Source: Vreelandella azerica (GTDB lineage: Bacteria > Pseudomonadota > Gammaproteobacteria > Pseudomonadales > Halomonadaceae). Taken from it: 64,000 nt of DNA. Of this stretch, positions 1 through 9,380 are shown one piece after another. Position numbers and translations under genes: made by a program. The notes beneath the pieces were generated by a model that was given only the letters and a program-made list of their open reading frames with translations, was not told where the DNA came from and made no database searches. Positions within the stretch are counted from its first letter, which is position 1. Each line of letters opens with the position of its first letter. Location: contig NZ_JABFHI010000003.1 in assembly GCF_013112225.1 (NCBI RefSeq), positions 405,005 to 469,004 of the forward strand, in the 5' to 3' direction.

Positions 1-828
1 ACCGGTTAGTGGCGCAATGCTGCCATCCGCAGTCTGGGCGCAGGCACTTTCCAGGCAGCGCACACTAGTGGTGCCGACGGCAATCACCCGTTTGCCCGCT
101 GCCTGGGCGTCGTGAACCTGCTGGCAGGTGGCTTCAGAAACGTCAACCCATTCGCTGTGCATATGGTGCTCGCGAATATCGTCAACCCGCACAGGCTGGA
201 AGGTGCCAGCGCCAACGTGGAGGGTGACAAAGGCGCTCTTAATGCCTTTTTCAGCCAGGGCATCAAGCAGGGGCTGGTCAAAATGCAGCCCCGCTGTGGG
301 GGCAGCAACCGCGCCATCACGGCGAGCGTACACGGTTTGATAACGCTCACGGTCGCTCAGCTCATCCTCGCGGGTAATATACGGCGGCAGCGGCATATGG
401 CCGTGCTTTTCCAGCAGGGCGATCATGGGTGTCTCACCCAGAAAGCGCAGCTCAAACAGGGCGTCGCGACGCCCTTCCACCACGGCATGAATATCGCCTT
501 CAAAGATCAGCTCGGTACCCGGTTTGGGAGACTTGCTGGAGCGTAGATGGGCCAGGCCGCGGTAGGCATCCAGCGGGCGTTCGAGTAGCATTTCGACCTT
601 GCCGCCGCTGGCTTTCTGGCCGTGTAGCCGTGCCGGTATTACCCGGGTGTCGTTGAAGACCAGCAGATCACCAGGCTCAAGGATCTCCAGTAGATCGGTA
701 AAGCGACGGTGCGCCAAACCACCATCCTGAGCGTCTACATGCAACAGGCGGCAGTCGCTGCGCTGCTCGGAAGGATAGCGGGCAATCAGCTCTTCAGGAA
801 GCTCGTAGGAAAAATCGGCACGCTGCAT
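1..828 (-). CDS. queA: tRNA preQ1(34) S-adenosylmethionine ribosyltransferase-isomerase QueA (3' end cut by window)
   Basis: QueA moves the ribosyl part of S-adenosylmethionine onto preQ1 at the wobble base of GUN tRNAs, giving epoxyqueuosine. The open frame runs 276 codons from ATG at 828 to base 1 with no stop, against about 350 residues in the family, so the last quarter lies outside the window. The start [20 protein letters not shown] and the later stretches [19 protein letters not shown] and [13 protein letters not shown] are family hallmarks. It is divergent from tRNA-Leu; its own promoter must lie in 829-930. Family assignment is firm. Confidence 0.95.
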   Translation of the reverse strand, partial: MQRADFSYELPEELIARYPSEQRSDCRLLHVDAQDGGLAHRRFTDLLEILEPGDLLVFNDTRVIPARLHGQKASGGKVEMLLERPLDAYRGLAHLRSSKSPKPGTELIFEGDIHAVVEGRRDALFELRFLGETPMIALLEKHGHMPLPPYITREDELSDRERYQTVYARRDGAVAAPTAGLHFDQPLLDALAEKGIKSAFVTLHVGAGTFQPVRVDDIREHHMHSEWVDVSEATCQQVHDAQAAGKRVIAVGTTSVRCLESACAQTADGSIAPLTG

Positions 829-930
829 GACGAAGCTCTTTCGATGAAAACAGGGCGCACAGGATAGCGCTTTAGTCCTATAAAGTCAGGCAGGAAAGTA
901 AAGCAGGCAGGTAAAAAACGGCCAATGTGA

Positions 931-958
931 TTGACCTGCAAGGTAGATAACGTATAAT
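931..958 (+). promoter_or_regulatory. Sigma-70 promoter of tRNA-Leu
   Basis: TTGACC at 931-936 and a perfect TATAAT at 953-958 are separated by 16 bp, and the tRNA begins 11 bp after the -10 box. This is close to consensus, as expected for a stable-RNA gene. Confidence 0.8.
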
Positions 959-968
959 GCGCCTCGTT

Positions 969-1055
969 GCCGGTGTGGCGGAATTGGTAGACGCAGCGGA
1001 TTCAAAATCCGCCGCCTTTACGGGTGTGCCAGTTCGAGTCTGGCCACCGGCACCA
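969..1055 (+). tRNA. tRNA-Leu (anticodon CAA)
   Basis: An 87-nt class II tRNA with a long variable arm and an encoded CCA. The acceptor stem pairs GCCGGTG (969-975) with CACCGGC (1045-1051). The anticodon loop TTCAAAA carries CAA at 1003-1005, which reads UUG. It is followed by a strong terminator at 1094. Confidence 0.96.
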
Positions 1056-1093
1056 ACTAAAGCAAATTAGATACGATTTATGCAAACGAATTC

Positions 1094-1124
1094 AAAAGCC
1101 TAGCGTTACATCGCTGGGCTTTTT
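1094..1124 (+). terminator. Rho-independent terminator of tRNA-Leu
   Basis: A 12-bp stem (1094-1105 with 1112-1123, one T-G pair) has a 6-nt loop and ends in TTTTT. It closes the tRNA-Leu transcript 40 bp after the tRNA. Confidence 0.85.
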
Positions 1125-1225
1125 CGTATCTGTAAGATTTTTATGTTGCGTTTCTGGGTGCGCCGCCGGTATTTCTGATAGGCAGGAAGCTGGTGATTTA
1201 CGATGTTTTTCAAGGAGTCAGAGTT

Positions 1226-1600
1226 ATGTCAACGGCAACCAATGCCATTACGCGTCACGATACCAAGGCACGTATGAGTCGTGCGGTTATCCATAATGGT
1301 GTGGCCTATCTATGCGGCCAGGTGGCAGGGCCGGAAGCCCGCGAAGGGGATATTACCGAGCAGACACAGAGTATGCTGGCGCGAGTCGATGCGCTGCTCA
1401 AGGAAATTGGCTCCAGCCGTGAGCAACTTCTTAGTGCAACCGTTTACCTGAAAGACGGTAATGATGTTGCCGCCATGAACGCCGTCTGGGACGCCTGGGT
1501 GCCAGAAGGTTATGCGCCAGCCCGTACCTGTGTCTGCGCGCCGCTACCGGCGGATGAGCTTAAGGTGGAAGTTACCATTACCACCGCCGTCAATGCCTGA
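1226..1600 (+). CDS. RidA/YjgF/UK114-family enamine/imine deaminase
   Basis: RidA proteins hydrolyse reactive enamine/imine intermediates released by PLP enzymes. The 124-residue product has the family ending: [11 protein letters not shown] holds the conserved arginine and [10 protein letters not shown] the conserved Glu-bearing last strand. The start at 1226 is chosen because AAGGAG lies upstream at normal distance; an upstream in-frame start at 1193 lacks a site. It is closer to the YjgH/TdcF-like branch than to canonical RidA, so the exact substrate is unknown. It is convergent with the HexR-like regulator, 13 bp away. Confidence 0.88.
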   Translation: MSTATNAITRHDTKARMSRAVIHNGVAYLCGQVAGPEAREGDITEQTQSMLARVDALLKEIGSSREQLLSATVYLKDGNDVAAMNAVWDAWVPEGYAPARTCVCAPLPADELKVEVTITTAVNA

Positions 1601-1613
1601 AGCCTTCAGCTGA

Positions 1614-2476
1614 TTACCCACCCGCTTTCTTGATCGGGAAGCGGGTGTCACGCAGGCTGTCTTTGATTTTCTTGAGGTGGGGCAGGAAGTCTTCGCCGCG
1701 GCGCAGGGTGACGCCAGTTGCCAGTGCGTCAAGTAGGGTCAGCTGGATCATCCGTGAGGTCATAGGCAGGTAGTGGTCGGTATCTTCCGGGGTCGCCACT
1801 TCCAGGGTCGCGGTGCATTCATTGGCCAGCGGTGAGGCGGGGGCGGTAATGCCTAGTACCACAGCACCGGCTTCACGGGCGACGCGGGCAATATCGACCA
1901 GTTCACGGGTGCGCCCGGTGTAGGAAATCACCACCACGACATCACCTGTATGGCAGGCAGCCGCCACCATACGCTGCATCAGCACGTCCACATAGGCCAT
2001 TACCGGCAGGTTGAAACGAAAAAACTTGTGCTGGGCATCCTGAGCCACGGCGCCTGACGCCCCTAGGCCAAAAAATGAATCTGCTTGGCTTGGGTCAGGT
2101 AATCCACCATACGTTCGATGGCTTGCATATCGACAGCGCGACGCGCTTCGTCCAGGGCGGCAATGGTGGCGTCAAAAATCTTGTCGGTATATTGGCTGGC
2201 GGAGTCATCAGGCTCAACCGCACGGGTGACATAAGGTGTGCCGCCTGCCAGGCTCTGGGCCAGTTTGATCTTGAAGTCGGGAAACCCCTTGGCCCCGAAG
2301 TTGCGGCAAAAACGGTTGACGGTGGGCTCACTGACGCTGGCCGCTTGGGCAAGGCTTGCGATGCTCAGGCTGGTGGCGGAGGTGGGATCTTCAAGAATTA
2401 CGTTGGCGACCTTGCGCTCGGAGCGGTTAAGTTCTTCCAGACGTTGGCGTAAACGCTCAATCAGGTCGTGAGCCAT
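1614..2476 (-). CDS. hexR: HexR-like RpiR-family regulator (apparent frameshift)
   Basis: HexR-type repressors control central carbohydrate genes (Entner-Doudoroff, glucose-6-phosphate dehydrogenase) and sense keto-deoxyphosphogluconate through a sugar-isomerase (SIS) domain. The N-terminal part (2476 to about 2070) has the HTH_6 helix-turn-helix, with [19 protein letters not shown]. The rest (to 1614) is the SIS domain, with [14 protein letters not shown]. The halves lie in different frames. Adding one T to the six-T run (A6 at 2070-2075 on the plus strand) restores [18 protein letters not shown], giving about 287 residues, the family length. A sequencing error is the likeliest cause. HexR is inferred from overall similarity to the Pseudomonas protein; no target genes are adjacent. 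Confidence 0.85.
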
Positions 2477-2690
2477 TCAGTGTGTCTCCGTTTGATGTGA
2501 TGGTTGGTGTCCATTGCGCGCACCATCGCGCAAACTCTACAGCAGGCAGTGGGCGAGAGTAATAGTAGCCTTGGCCAACCTCGCAGCCAATGGCACTTAA
2601 ATAGTGTGCTTGACCAGCGGTTTCGATGCCTTCTGCAACAACGTACCTCTCAGCTATTTTTGCCGAGTGTATAATAGTAAGTAAAAGCAC
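2457..2690 (-). pseudogene. C-terminal fragment of an EAL (c-di-GMP phosphodiesterase) domain
   Basis: The reading frame encodes only the end of an EAL domain: YVVAEGIET (the VAEGVET motif), GCEVGQGYYYSRPLP and a terminal FARW helix. A full domain is about 240 residues; only about 75 remain, and a stop lies directly upstream of the first codon (GTG at 2690). The EAL catalytic motif and metal ligands of the N-terminal half are missing, so it cannot be an active phosphodiesterase. Its stop overlaps the hexR start by 20 bp. I read it as a remnant left by a deletion. Confidence 0.7.
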
Positions 2691-2975
2691 TCATCTGAAT
2701 TGATAGATTAACAACATTTCGCCCTATTCGCATGGGCCGCTCATGGTCTATCGGCTATTTATAAGGTGACGCTGTTGTCGTCTATGATTGTTATCTTAAG
2801 TCGCCGAGTGGCGCATTGAAAACACAGTTGCATAAAAGTATAACTAATATTATAGGCTGTATGAGTCTTGTCAAAAATGTCGCCAGCGGCGACGATGAAA
2901 GGGTCTGATGGTTTTTCAGCGATGCTGACGGCATCATTTCATCTGAGCATGGCGCCATTCTGGCGGAGGCAATTT

Positions 2976-4187
2976 ATGTCACAAGGCAGCGAGCTACCGA
3001 TGTCGACATCCACTCGCCTGACGGCAGGTGCGACAGAAGAATCCCTGGTATGCGTTTCCCTGGCCAGTATTAACGATGTAGCTGCCAGTCAGTGGGACGC
3101 GCTGGTGGATGCTGACCAGCCGTTTCTGCGTCATGCCTACCTGCAGGCGCTGGAAGCCAGTGGTTCGGTTAGTGAAAAGACCGGCTGGGTGCCTGCCCAT
3201 CTGGTTGTCTGGCAGGGCCAGACGCTTGTCGGGGCCATGCCTTTTTATCGTAAATACCATTCCTACGGTGAGTATGTCTTTGACTGGGCATGGGCGGATG
3301 CTATTGAGCGTGCTGGCGGGCGTTATTATCCCAAGGCATTGAGTGCCATTCCCTACACGCCGGTGCCTGGGCAGCGCATTTTGGTGGCGTCAGAGCTTGC
3401 GGTTGACGGCGTGGTTGAGGTGCTCGCCGGTGAGCTGAAACGCATCTGCGATGAAGAGGTGCTTTCCAGCTGGCACTTTCTGTTTGGCAGTGCGGCCGAT
3501 GTCAGCGCTTGGCAGCGCCAGTGGCCCGAGCTAATGGCCCGTGAGGGCGTGCAGTTCCAGTGGCACGATGCGGATTATGGGGATTTTGATGGCTTTCTGG
3601 CAGCCCTGACGTCCAAACGGCGCAAGATGATCAAGCGCGAACGGCGCCTGGTCGCCGATCAGGGCCTTACCCTGCAGCGGCTGGAAGGCGAGGCGATTAC
3701 GCCGCTAGCGTTGGTACACTTCTATCGCTGCTATTCGATTACCTACCATGAGCGTGGTCGCCCACCGTATCTGAACCTGGACTTCTTTCAACGCTTGCAT
3801 AACGCCATGCCTGATGCCCTGATGCTAGTACAGGCCAGCCTAGAGGGAAGGCCGGTAGCCGCCGCTCTTTATCTGAAAGGCAGCCAGAGTCTGTATGGGC
3901 GCTATTGGGGCAGTGAAGTGGTAGCGGACTGTCTGCACTTTGAGGCGTGTTATTACCAGGGTATCGAGTATTGCCTGGAGAACGGCCTGAGCCTGTTTGA
4001 CCCGGGCACCCAGGGCGAGCACAAGCTGGTGCGAGGCTTTCACCCCCAGCGGCTGTGCTCGTTACATTATGTAGCGCACCCTGGCCTTGAAGCTGGTGTA
4101 GCGCAGTTCTGCAGAGAAGAAGCCCAGCATGTTAAGGCATACCGCCAGGCGGCGCTGGATGCTTTACCGTTCAAAGTACCCGGATAA
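2976..4187 (+). CDS. FemAB-like / GNAT-fold protein (COG3146, PF04339)
   Basis: A 403-residue protein of the family labelled 'peptidogalycan biosynthesis/recognition', which has a FemAB-like double GNAT fold. Recognisable segments are PFLRHAYLQALEASGSV near the start, TSKRRKMIKRERR in the middle, YHERGRPPYLNLDFF, and a C-terminal FDPGTQGEHKLVRGF. The start at 2976 has GGAGG six bases upstream. A longer TTG-initiated frame from 2868 exists but lacks a ribosome site. The biochemical role of the family is unproven; aminoacyl or acyl transfer is an inference from the fold. Confidence 0.8.
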   Translation: MSQGSELPMSTSTRLTAGATEESLVCVSLASINDVAASQWDALVDADQPFLRHAYLQALEASGSVSEKTGWVPAHLVVWQGQTLVGAMPFYRKYHSYGEYVFDWAWADAIERAGGRYYPKALSAIPYTPVPGQRILVASELAVDGVVEVLAGELKRICDEEVLSSWHFLFGSAADVSAWQRQWPELMAREGVQFQWHDADYGDFDGFLAALTSKRRKMIKRERRLVADQGLTLQRLEGEAITPLALVHFYRCYSITYHERGRPPYLNLDFFQRLHNAMPDALMLVQASLEGRPVAAALYLKGSQSLYGRYWGSEVVADCLHFEACYYQGIEYCLENGLSLFDPGTQGEHKLVRGFHPQRLCSLHYVAHPGLEAGVAQFCREEAQHVKAYRQAALDALPFKVPG

Positions 4188-4238
4188 TGGCGCACTTGAA
4201 AGCCAGCTGAAAGGGGTTGGTGGCTCGCTGCTAGCCCT

Positions 4239-4299
4239 GCTTGGTGGCATAATGCTGGCCACCAGGCGAAGACGCCGCTTGATTCAGGCAATCAAGCGG
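4239..4299. repeat. Two tandem hairpins between the FemAB-like gene and ftsB
   Basis: The first stem pairs 4239-4248 with 4258-4267 (10 bp, one T-G pair). The second, 4275-4284 with 4290-4299, is a perfect 10-bp stem CCGCTTGATT/AATCAAGCGG around a 5-nt loop. Neither is followed by a T-run. They may act as transcript-end stabilisers or a weak terminator for the upstream gene, just before the ftsB start. Confidence 0.6.
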
Positions 4300-4327
4300 T
4301 GCAGTTGATAATCAGGTGGATGGCAAT

Positions 4328-4684
4328 ATGCACAGTAGTGAAAAGGAAGACACAAAAATACGCCGATGGCCAGCCCGAAAATGGTTGGTCGTAGTGCTTT
4401 TCGTGGTGTTCGCGCTGCTGCAATACCAGCTCTGGTGGGGAACGGGTGGCTGGTATGACCTTAAAAAGGTCGAGCAGCGGGTCGCCGATCAGGAAGCCTT
4501 CAATGCGCCGCTAAGGGATCGCAATGCGCGGCTGAGCGCCGAAATTGCGGATCTTAAAACCGGCCTGGATGCTATTGAGGAACGCGCGCGCAGTGATATT
4601 GGCATGGTGCGTTCGGATGAGCAGTTTTTCTGGGTACCCGGCGTGACGCTGGATGACTTTCCACAGATGAGGAACCCTGAGTGA
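4328..4684 (+). CDS. ftsB: Cell division protein FtsB
   Basis: A small bitopic divisome protein that joins FtsL and FtsQ at the septum and helps activate septal peptidoglycan synthesis. From ATG at 4328 (118 residues) there is a short basic cytoplasmic tail, one membrane helix at about residues 19-35 (WLVVVLFVVFALL), and a periplasmic coiled coil with repeating acidic/leucine residues. The end carries the typical ARSDIGMVRSDEQFFWVP. A GTG at 4316 is an alternative start. Its stop overlaps the ispD start (GTGA), the gammaproteobacterial ftsB-ispD arrangement. Confidence 0.93.
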   Translation: MHSSEKEDTKIRRWPARKWLVVVLFVVFALLQYQLWWGTGGWYDLKKVEQRVADQEAFNAPLRDRNARLSAEIADLKTGLDAIEERARSDIGMVRSDEQFFWVPGVTLDDFPQMRNPE

Positions 4685-5379
4685 GCGAGACCACCTGGCT
4701 TGTGGTGCCCGCCGCTGGCCAAGGCAAGCGTATGGGTGCAGAGATTCCCAAACAGTATCTTACCTTGCAGGGAACGCCGATTCTGGCGCTGACCCTGCAA
4801 CGCCTGTACGCAGCGTTGCCGGATGCCCGACTGGTGCTGTGTCTGGATACCCAGGATCACTGGTTTGCGCCGAGTTGGGTGCCCTTTGAGCACTGGCAGC
4901 GGGTGCCGGGCGGTACAGAGCGTATGGATAGCGTGCTCAACGCCTTGCAGACATTGAACGCCGCAGAAGATGATCTGGTGCTGGTGCATGATGTGGCCAG
5001 GCCCTGTGTCGCTGTGGAAGACCTTAAAGCCGTGGAAAAAGCCGCCCGTGACAACACCAGTGGCGCCTTGCTGGCGATGCCGGTGGCCGACACCATGAAG
5101 CGTGCCGCGGCCTCAGGCAGCATTGCCCATACCGAGTCGCGTGAAAGCCTTTGGCATGCGCTGACGCCCCAAGGGTTTCGCTATGGCCCGCTTCGACGCG
5201 CCCTCGAGCATGCCCGGGCCCATGCCACCCAGGTGACTGACGAAGCCTCGGCGCTCGAAGCCATGGGTGAGTTTCCGCAGCTGATTAGCGGGCGGCGCGA
5301 TAACATCAAGGTCACTCACCCGGATGACCTCGCCCTGGCAAGCGCCATTCTGAATGCTCAAAAGCATGCATATATTTAA
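4681..5379 (+). CDS. ispD: 2-C-methyl-D-erythritol 4-phosphate cytidylyltransferase
   Basis: Third step of the MEP isoprenoid pathway: MEP plus CTP gives CDP-ME. The 232-residue protein starts with the nucleotide-binding loop PAAGQGKRMGAEIPKQY (residues 10-26, with the conserved lysines and arginine), followed by VHDVARPC and, near the end, NIKVTHPDDLALA. It starts with GTG and overlaps ftsB by 4 bp, so it is translationally coupled. The next pathway enzyme encoded here, ispF, follows 37 bp downstream. Confidence 0.96.
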   Translation: MSETTWLVVPAAGQGKRMGAEIPKQYLTLQGTPILALTLQRLYAALPDARLVLCLDTQDHWFAPSWVPFEHWQRVPGGTERMDSVLNALQTLNAAEDDLVLVHDVARPCVAVEDLKAVEKAARDNTSGALLAMPVADTMKRAAASGSIAHTESRESLWHALTPQGFRYGPLRRALEHARAHATQVTDEASALEAMGEFPQLISGRRDNIKVTHPDDLALASAILNAQKHAYI

Positions 5380-5416
5380 AAAATGACCCTTATTTCAACG
5401 TATTCAGGAGACTGTC

Positions 5417-5899
5417 ATGCGCATCGGCCACGGCTTTGATGTTCATCGTTTTGGGCCGGGAGACCACCTGGTGATCGGCGGTATGAAGCTGCCGTTTAAT
5501 GCAGGATTTGTTGCCCATTCAGACGGCGACGTACTGCTGCATGCCATTGCTGATGCCCTGTTAGGTGCCTGTGCGCTGGGGGATATTGGTCACCATTTTC
5601 CTGATACCGACCCCGCCTATCAGGGTGCGGATAGTCGGGTTCTGTTGCGCAAGGTCAATGCACTGGTTAGCCAGGCAGGCTGGCAGTTGGGCAACCTGGA
5701 TGCCACCCTGATGGCCCAGGCGCCCAAGATGGCGCCACATATCCACGCCATGCGTTCGGTGATTGCAGAAGATCTTGATGTCGAGCTGGATCAGGTCAGC
5801 GTCAAGGCCACAACGACGGAGCGCCTGGGGTTTACCGGGCGTGGTGAAGGAATTGCCGCAGAAGCGGTGGTGCTGTTGCTGCCCCGGAGTGCTGAATGA
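5417..5899 (+). CDS. ispF: 2-C-methyl-D-erythritol 2,4-cyclodiphosphate synthase
   Basis: Cyclises CDP-ME-2-phosphate to MEcPP in the MEP pathway; the enzyme is a zinc-dependent trimer. The 160-residue protein carries metal ligands Asp8, His10 (GFDVHRF) and His42 (in [18 protein letters not shown]), plus [10 protein letters not shown] and [27 protein letters not shown] sits ahead of the start. Its stop overlaps the truD start by 4 bp (ATGA). Confidence 0.97.
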   Translation: MRIGHGFDVHRFGPGDHLVIGGMKLPFNAGFVAHSDGDVLLHAIADALLGACALGDIGHHFPDTDPAYQGADSRVLLRKVNALVSQAGWQLGNLDATLMAQAPKMAPHIHAMRSVIAEDLDVELDQVSVKATTTERLGFTGRGEGIAAEAVVLLLPRSAE

Positions 5900-6978
5900 C
5901 TGGCCTTCCCGTCTGGCCGCGCTATCTGGACGCTACCCTGGGCGCCCCCAGCCCCGCCAGCTTCCGCCTCTCACCAGAAGATTTCAGGGTCGATGAACAG
6001 CTTGATTTCAAGCCGGAAGGGCAGGGCGAACACCTCTGGCTGCGGATCGAAAAACGCAACCAGACCACCTTGGAAGCGGTCAGGCAGCTTGCCCGGCTGT
6101 GTAATGTCTCGCCCAAGGTGGTGGGCTATTCGGGTATGAAGGATCGTGTGGCAGTGACGCGCCAGTGGCTAAGTGTTCAACTGCCTGGCCGAGATGCGCC
6201 TGATGACTTGGCTGCACAGCTGGCCACCTTGGGTATCACTGTGCTGGAGCAGGCGCGTCACCCGCGTAAGCTCAAGCGCGGCGTACATCGCACCAACCGC
6301 TTTATTTTACGCTTGCAAGGCGAAGCGGTTGAACAGCATGACTTCCATGCCCGCTGGGAAATGCTTTGCCGTGAGGGCGTGCCCAATTACTTTGGGCCGC
6401 AGCGTTTTGGTGCCAACGGGCGTAACCTGCAGCGTGCTGAAGCCCTGTTAGCGCGAGGCTGGCGCAAGCGTGACGATCGTCAGGGCATGTTGTTGTCCTG
6501 CGCGCGGAGTTTTCTGTTCAATGAACTGCTTGGCCAGCGGGTGGCCAGCGGCGATTGGCAGACGCTGCTTGAGGGCGATACGGTCATGCTTGAGGGAACC
6601 CATAGCCTGTTTCGGGTTGAACAGCCAGATGCCACGCTGAATGAACGGGCGGCGAAGTGTGATATTCACCCGACTGGCCTGCTTTGGGGCGCTGACTTCA
6701 GTGCAGATCATTCAGTGGCCCAGCGTCTGGAAGCCGCCCTTGCCGAGCGCCACCCTGTCCTGACTGCCGGGCTTGCTCAAAGCGGTGTCAAGTCGGCAAG
6801 ACGTGCGCTGCGCGTATGCCTTGATGCGCCTGCACTGGAACGCGGCCAGCGCAATGACGAGGTGGTGGTGAGCTTTTCCTTGCCACGCGGTGCCTTTGCG
6901 ACCGCAGTACTGAGTGAGTTGATCACCCAACCTGATGTGGCAAATACTGATACGCTAGCAGGTATTAACAATATTTAA
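5896..6978 (+). CDS. truD: tRNA pseudouridine(13) synthase TruD
   Basis: Isomerises U13 of certain tRNAs to pseudouridine. The 360-residue protein has the TruD hallmark [14 protein letters not shown] with catalytic Asp at residue 83, then NYFGPQRFG. The N-terminal part [21 protein letters not shown]... (read as FRVDE...GEHLWL) is also typical. It overlaps ispF by 4 bp and is 14 bp from surE, within the conserved ispD-ispF-truD-surE-pcm order. Confidence 0.95.
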   Translation: MTGLPVWPRYLDATLGAPSPASFRLSPEDFRVDEQLDFKPEGQGEHLWLRIEKRNQTTLEAVRQLARLCNVSPKVVGYSGMKDRVAVTRQWLSVQLPGRDAPDDLAAQLATLGITVLEQARHPRKLKRGVHRTNRFILRLQGEAVEQHDFHARWEMLCREGVPNYFGPQRFGANGRNLQRAEALLARGWRKRDDRQGMLLSCARSFLFNELLGQRVASGDWQTLLEGDTVMLEGTHSLFRVEQPDATLNERAAKCDIHPTGLLWGADFSADHSVAQRLEAALAERHPVLTAGLAQSGVKSARRALRVCLDAPALERGQRNDEVVVSFSLPRGAFATAVLSELITQPDVANTDTLAGINNI

Positions 6979-6992
6979 TCAGGAGAAAACCA

Positions 6993-7742
6993 ATGCGGCG
7001 ATTGCTGCTTTCTAACGATGATGGTGTTCATGCCCCGGGGCTGCGAGCCTTGCACGATGCGCTCACGCCGCATGCCAATTTACGTGTTGTGGCACCGGAT
7101 CGTGATCGCAGTGGCGCCAGTAACTCGCTAACGCTCTCGCGTCCGCTGCTGCTCAGCGCGCTGGATAACGGTTTTTACAGCGTGGATGGCACGCCGGCCG
7201 ATTGCGTTTACCTTGGTGTGAATGGTGTCTGGGATGAAAAACCTGATCTGGTGATCTCAGGTATCAATCATGGCAGCAACCTGGGCGATGATGTGCTCTA
7301 TTCCGGCACAGTAGCGGCGGCGATGGAAGGGCGCAATCTGGGTATGTCGGCCATTGCCATGTCGCTGTGTGGCGAGCGCCACTTTGCCACGGCGGCCCGC
7401 GTCGCATCAACGCTGGTAGGCGCTGCGGATCAGCTTTCCCTTCCGCCGCGTACGCTGCTCAATGTCAACGTGCCTGATTTACCGTGGAGCGAAATTCGTG
7501 GCGTTAAAGTCACCCGCATGGGCTATCGCGGCCCGGCTGAAAAACCACTGGCCATGCAGGACCCGCGTGGGCGTACCCGCTATTGGATTGCCGCTGTAGG
7601 CGCTAACGCTGACGACGGTGAGGATACTGATTTTGCTGCTATTGAGGCCGGTTTTGTCTCGATTACTCCTCTGCAGACCGATCTGACGCGCCATACGGCG
7701 TGCAGTGATGTACAGGACTGGTTGGATGCCTTTACAGCCTGA
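6993..7742 (+). CDS. surE: 5'/3'-nucleotidase SurE
   Basis: A stationary-phase survival phosphatase that dephosphorylates nucleoside 5'- and 3'-monophosphates and short polyphosphate. The 249-residue protein has the metal-binding [13 protein letters not shown] (Asp9, Asp10), [23 protein letters not shown] and [16 protein letters not shown] precedes the ATG. It overlaps pcm, its usual partner in protein-damage and stationary-phase survival. Confidence 0.97.
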   Translation: MRRLLLSNDDGVHAPGLRALHDALTPHANLRVVAPDRDRSGASNSLTLSRPLLLSALDNGFYSVDGTPADCVYLGVNGVWDEKPDLVISGINHGSNLGDDVLYSGTVAAAMEGRNLGMSAIAMSLCGERHFATAARVASTLVGAADQLSLPPRTLLNVNVPDLPWSEIRGVKVTRMGYRGPAEKPLAMQDPRGRTRYWIAAVGANADDGEDTDFAAIEAGFVSITPLQTDLTRHTACSDVQDWLDAFTA

Positions 7743-8406
7743 AATATCACCCCTTGAACTGCGTGGCCGCGGGATGACGTCTCAGCGTACCCGTGATCGG
7801 ATGGTCGATCGATTAGCGCGCCAGGGTATTCGCGATGAGCGTGTGCTCAACGTCATGGCTCAGGCGCCGCGCCACCTGTTTGTTGATGAAGCTCTGGCGC
7901 ATCACGCTTACGAAGATGCGTCCCTGCCCATCGGCTTTGGCCAGACCCTTTCGCAGCCTCTGACCGTGGCGCGGATGACAGAACTTATCCTGCGTGAAGC
8001 GCCAAAGCGAGTGCTGGAGCTGGGTACCGGTTCCGGGTATCAAACCCTGGTGCTTTCCAGCCTGGTGGATGAACTTTACTCGTTGGAAAGAATCCAGATA
8101 CTCCACGAACGCGCTGTACAACGTCTGGCGCGGCTTAAGGTGCAAGCCAATCTTGCTGTGGCAGATGGCAATCACGGCTGGCCAGACGCTGCCCCTTTTG
8201 ATGTCATCCTGCTGACTGCCTGTGCCCAGACGTTATCAAGTGAGCTGCTGGAACAGTTGCGTGATGGTGGTGTACTGATTGCGCCCATCGAGGACAGTAG
8301 CGGTAGCCAGTGGCTAACCCAGGTGCGTCGGGTAGGCAGTGTGTACGAAAAACGTCGATTAGAGCCGGTTCGGTTTGTCCCGCTACTGCAAGGAGTAGTG
8401 AATTGA
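7726..8406 (+). CDS. pcm: Protein-L-isoaspartate O-methyltransferase
   Basis: Methylates abnormal L-isoaspartyl residues with SAM to start their repair. From ATG at 7726 the product is 226 residues. It contains [11 protein letters not shown], the SAM-binding motif [13 protein letters not shown], and the ending [11 protein letters not shown]. In-frame starts at 7705 and 7708 are also possible; 7726 is preferred because AGGA lies about 8 bases upstream. It overlaps surE by 17 bp and its stop overlaps the next start (TTGA). Confidence 0.94.
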   Translation: MPLQPEISPLELRGRGMTSQRTRDRMVDRLARQGIRDERVLNVMAQAPRHLFVDEALAHHAYEDASLPIGFGQTLSQPLTVARMTELILREAPKRVLELGTGSGYQTLVLSSLVDELYSLERIQILHERAVQRLARLKVQANLAVADGNHGWPDAAPFDVILLTACAQTLSSELLEQLRDGGVLIAPIEDSSGSQWLTQVRRVGSVYEKRRLEPVRFVPLLQGVVN

Positions 8407-9372
8407 AGCGCGAGAGGTTAGCTATTTTCCTGAAAGGGGTTGGCATGGGTGCCGCTGATGCAGTACCCGGCGTATCAGGCGGAACCATCGCCTTCGTCAC
8501 CGGCATCTATGAGCAGTTGATCTATACCATCCGTCAGTTTGGCCCAAGCGCCTGGGGGGCCTGGCGAGAGGGTGGTATCAAGGGACTCTACGCGCATCTT
8601 AATCTGGCGTTCTTATTGCCTTTGCTGGCGGGTGTGGCGGCGAGTCTGGTCAGTGTTGCGCACCTGGCATTGTGGCTGATGGAAGCCCACCCTCTGTTGT
8701 TGGATGGCTTCTTTTTTGGCTTGGTCGCGGCGTCAGCGCTGGTGGTACATAACGCCATGAGAAGTTGGAAGTTTTGGTATCTTTTGCCGCTAACAGCCGG
8801 CTTGCTGCTGGGTCAAGGCGCTGCCTGGTTTAATGCCAACGGTGTTGCTACTGGGTAATGAAAACCTAGTGGTGATGGTAGCCGGTGCCATTGCTATCAG
8901 CGCCATGCTGTTACCAGGGGTGTCAGGCAGTTTTCTGCTTCTGACCATGGGGCTTTATGGCACCATCATGCAGGCGATTCGCGGTTTTGATCTGGCGGTG
9001 ATCGGTCTGTTTGGCGTCGGCTGTCTAATTGGGCTGGCATTGTTTTCACGCCTTTTAGCCTGGTTGTTCAAACGTCAGCACGATGCCACCATGCAGTTAC
9101 TATTAGGGTTTATTATTGGTTCGTTGCCGATTCTTTGGCCCTGGCGAGAGCTGGTAGGCTATCAGCTAGGCCCGGACGGCCAAATGATTCCCCTGGCATT
9201 TCGTTATCTGATGCCGAGCGAGTATGCCGTCCTGATCGGCGATTCGTCCCAATTGGGAACAGTCATCCTGTTGATGCTGGTGGGCGCTCTTCTGGTAGTA
9301 GGCTTGAACTATCAGGCGCATAATTCACCGTCTTCATTATCAAGCGATCAATCAGGCGCTAACAAGGAGTAG
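8403..9372 (+). CDS. DUF368 polytopic membrane protein (apparent frameshift)
   Basis: A DUF368 (PF04018) inner-membrane protein; members of this family have been linked to polyprenyl-phosphate recycling, so a lipid-carrier role is an inference from the family. Two related halves carry the family's paired motifs, ADAVPGVSGGTIAF near the N-terminus and ISAMLLPGVSGSF in the second half, with many hydrophobic helices. It starts with TTG at 8403, overlapping the pcm stop and preceded by AGGAG. The frame breaks between about 8800 and 8855. Dropping one T from TTT near 8829-8831 joins AAW to LMPTVLLLGNENL, but the exact site is not certain. DUF368 replaces nothing in the enterobacterial pcm-nlpD order; it is inserted. 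Confidence 0.82.
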
Positions 9373-9380
9373 TCACCTCA

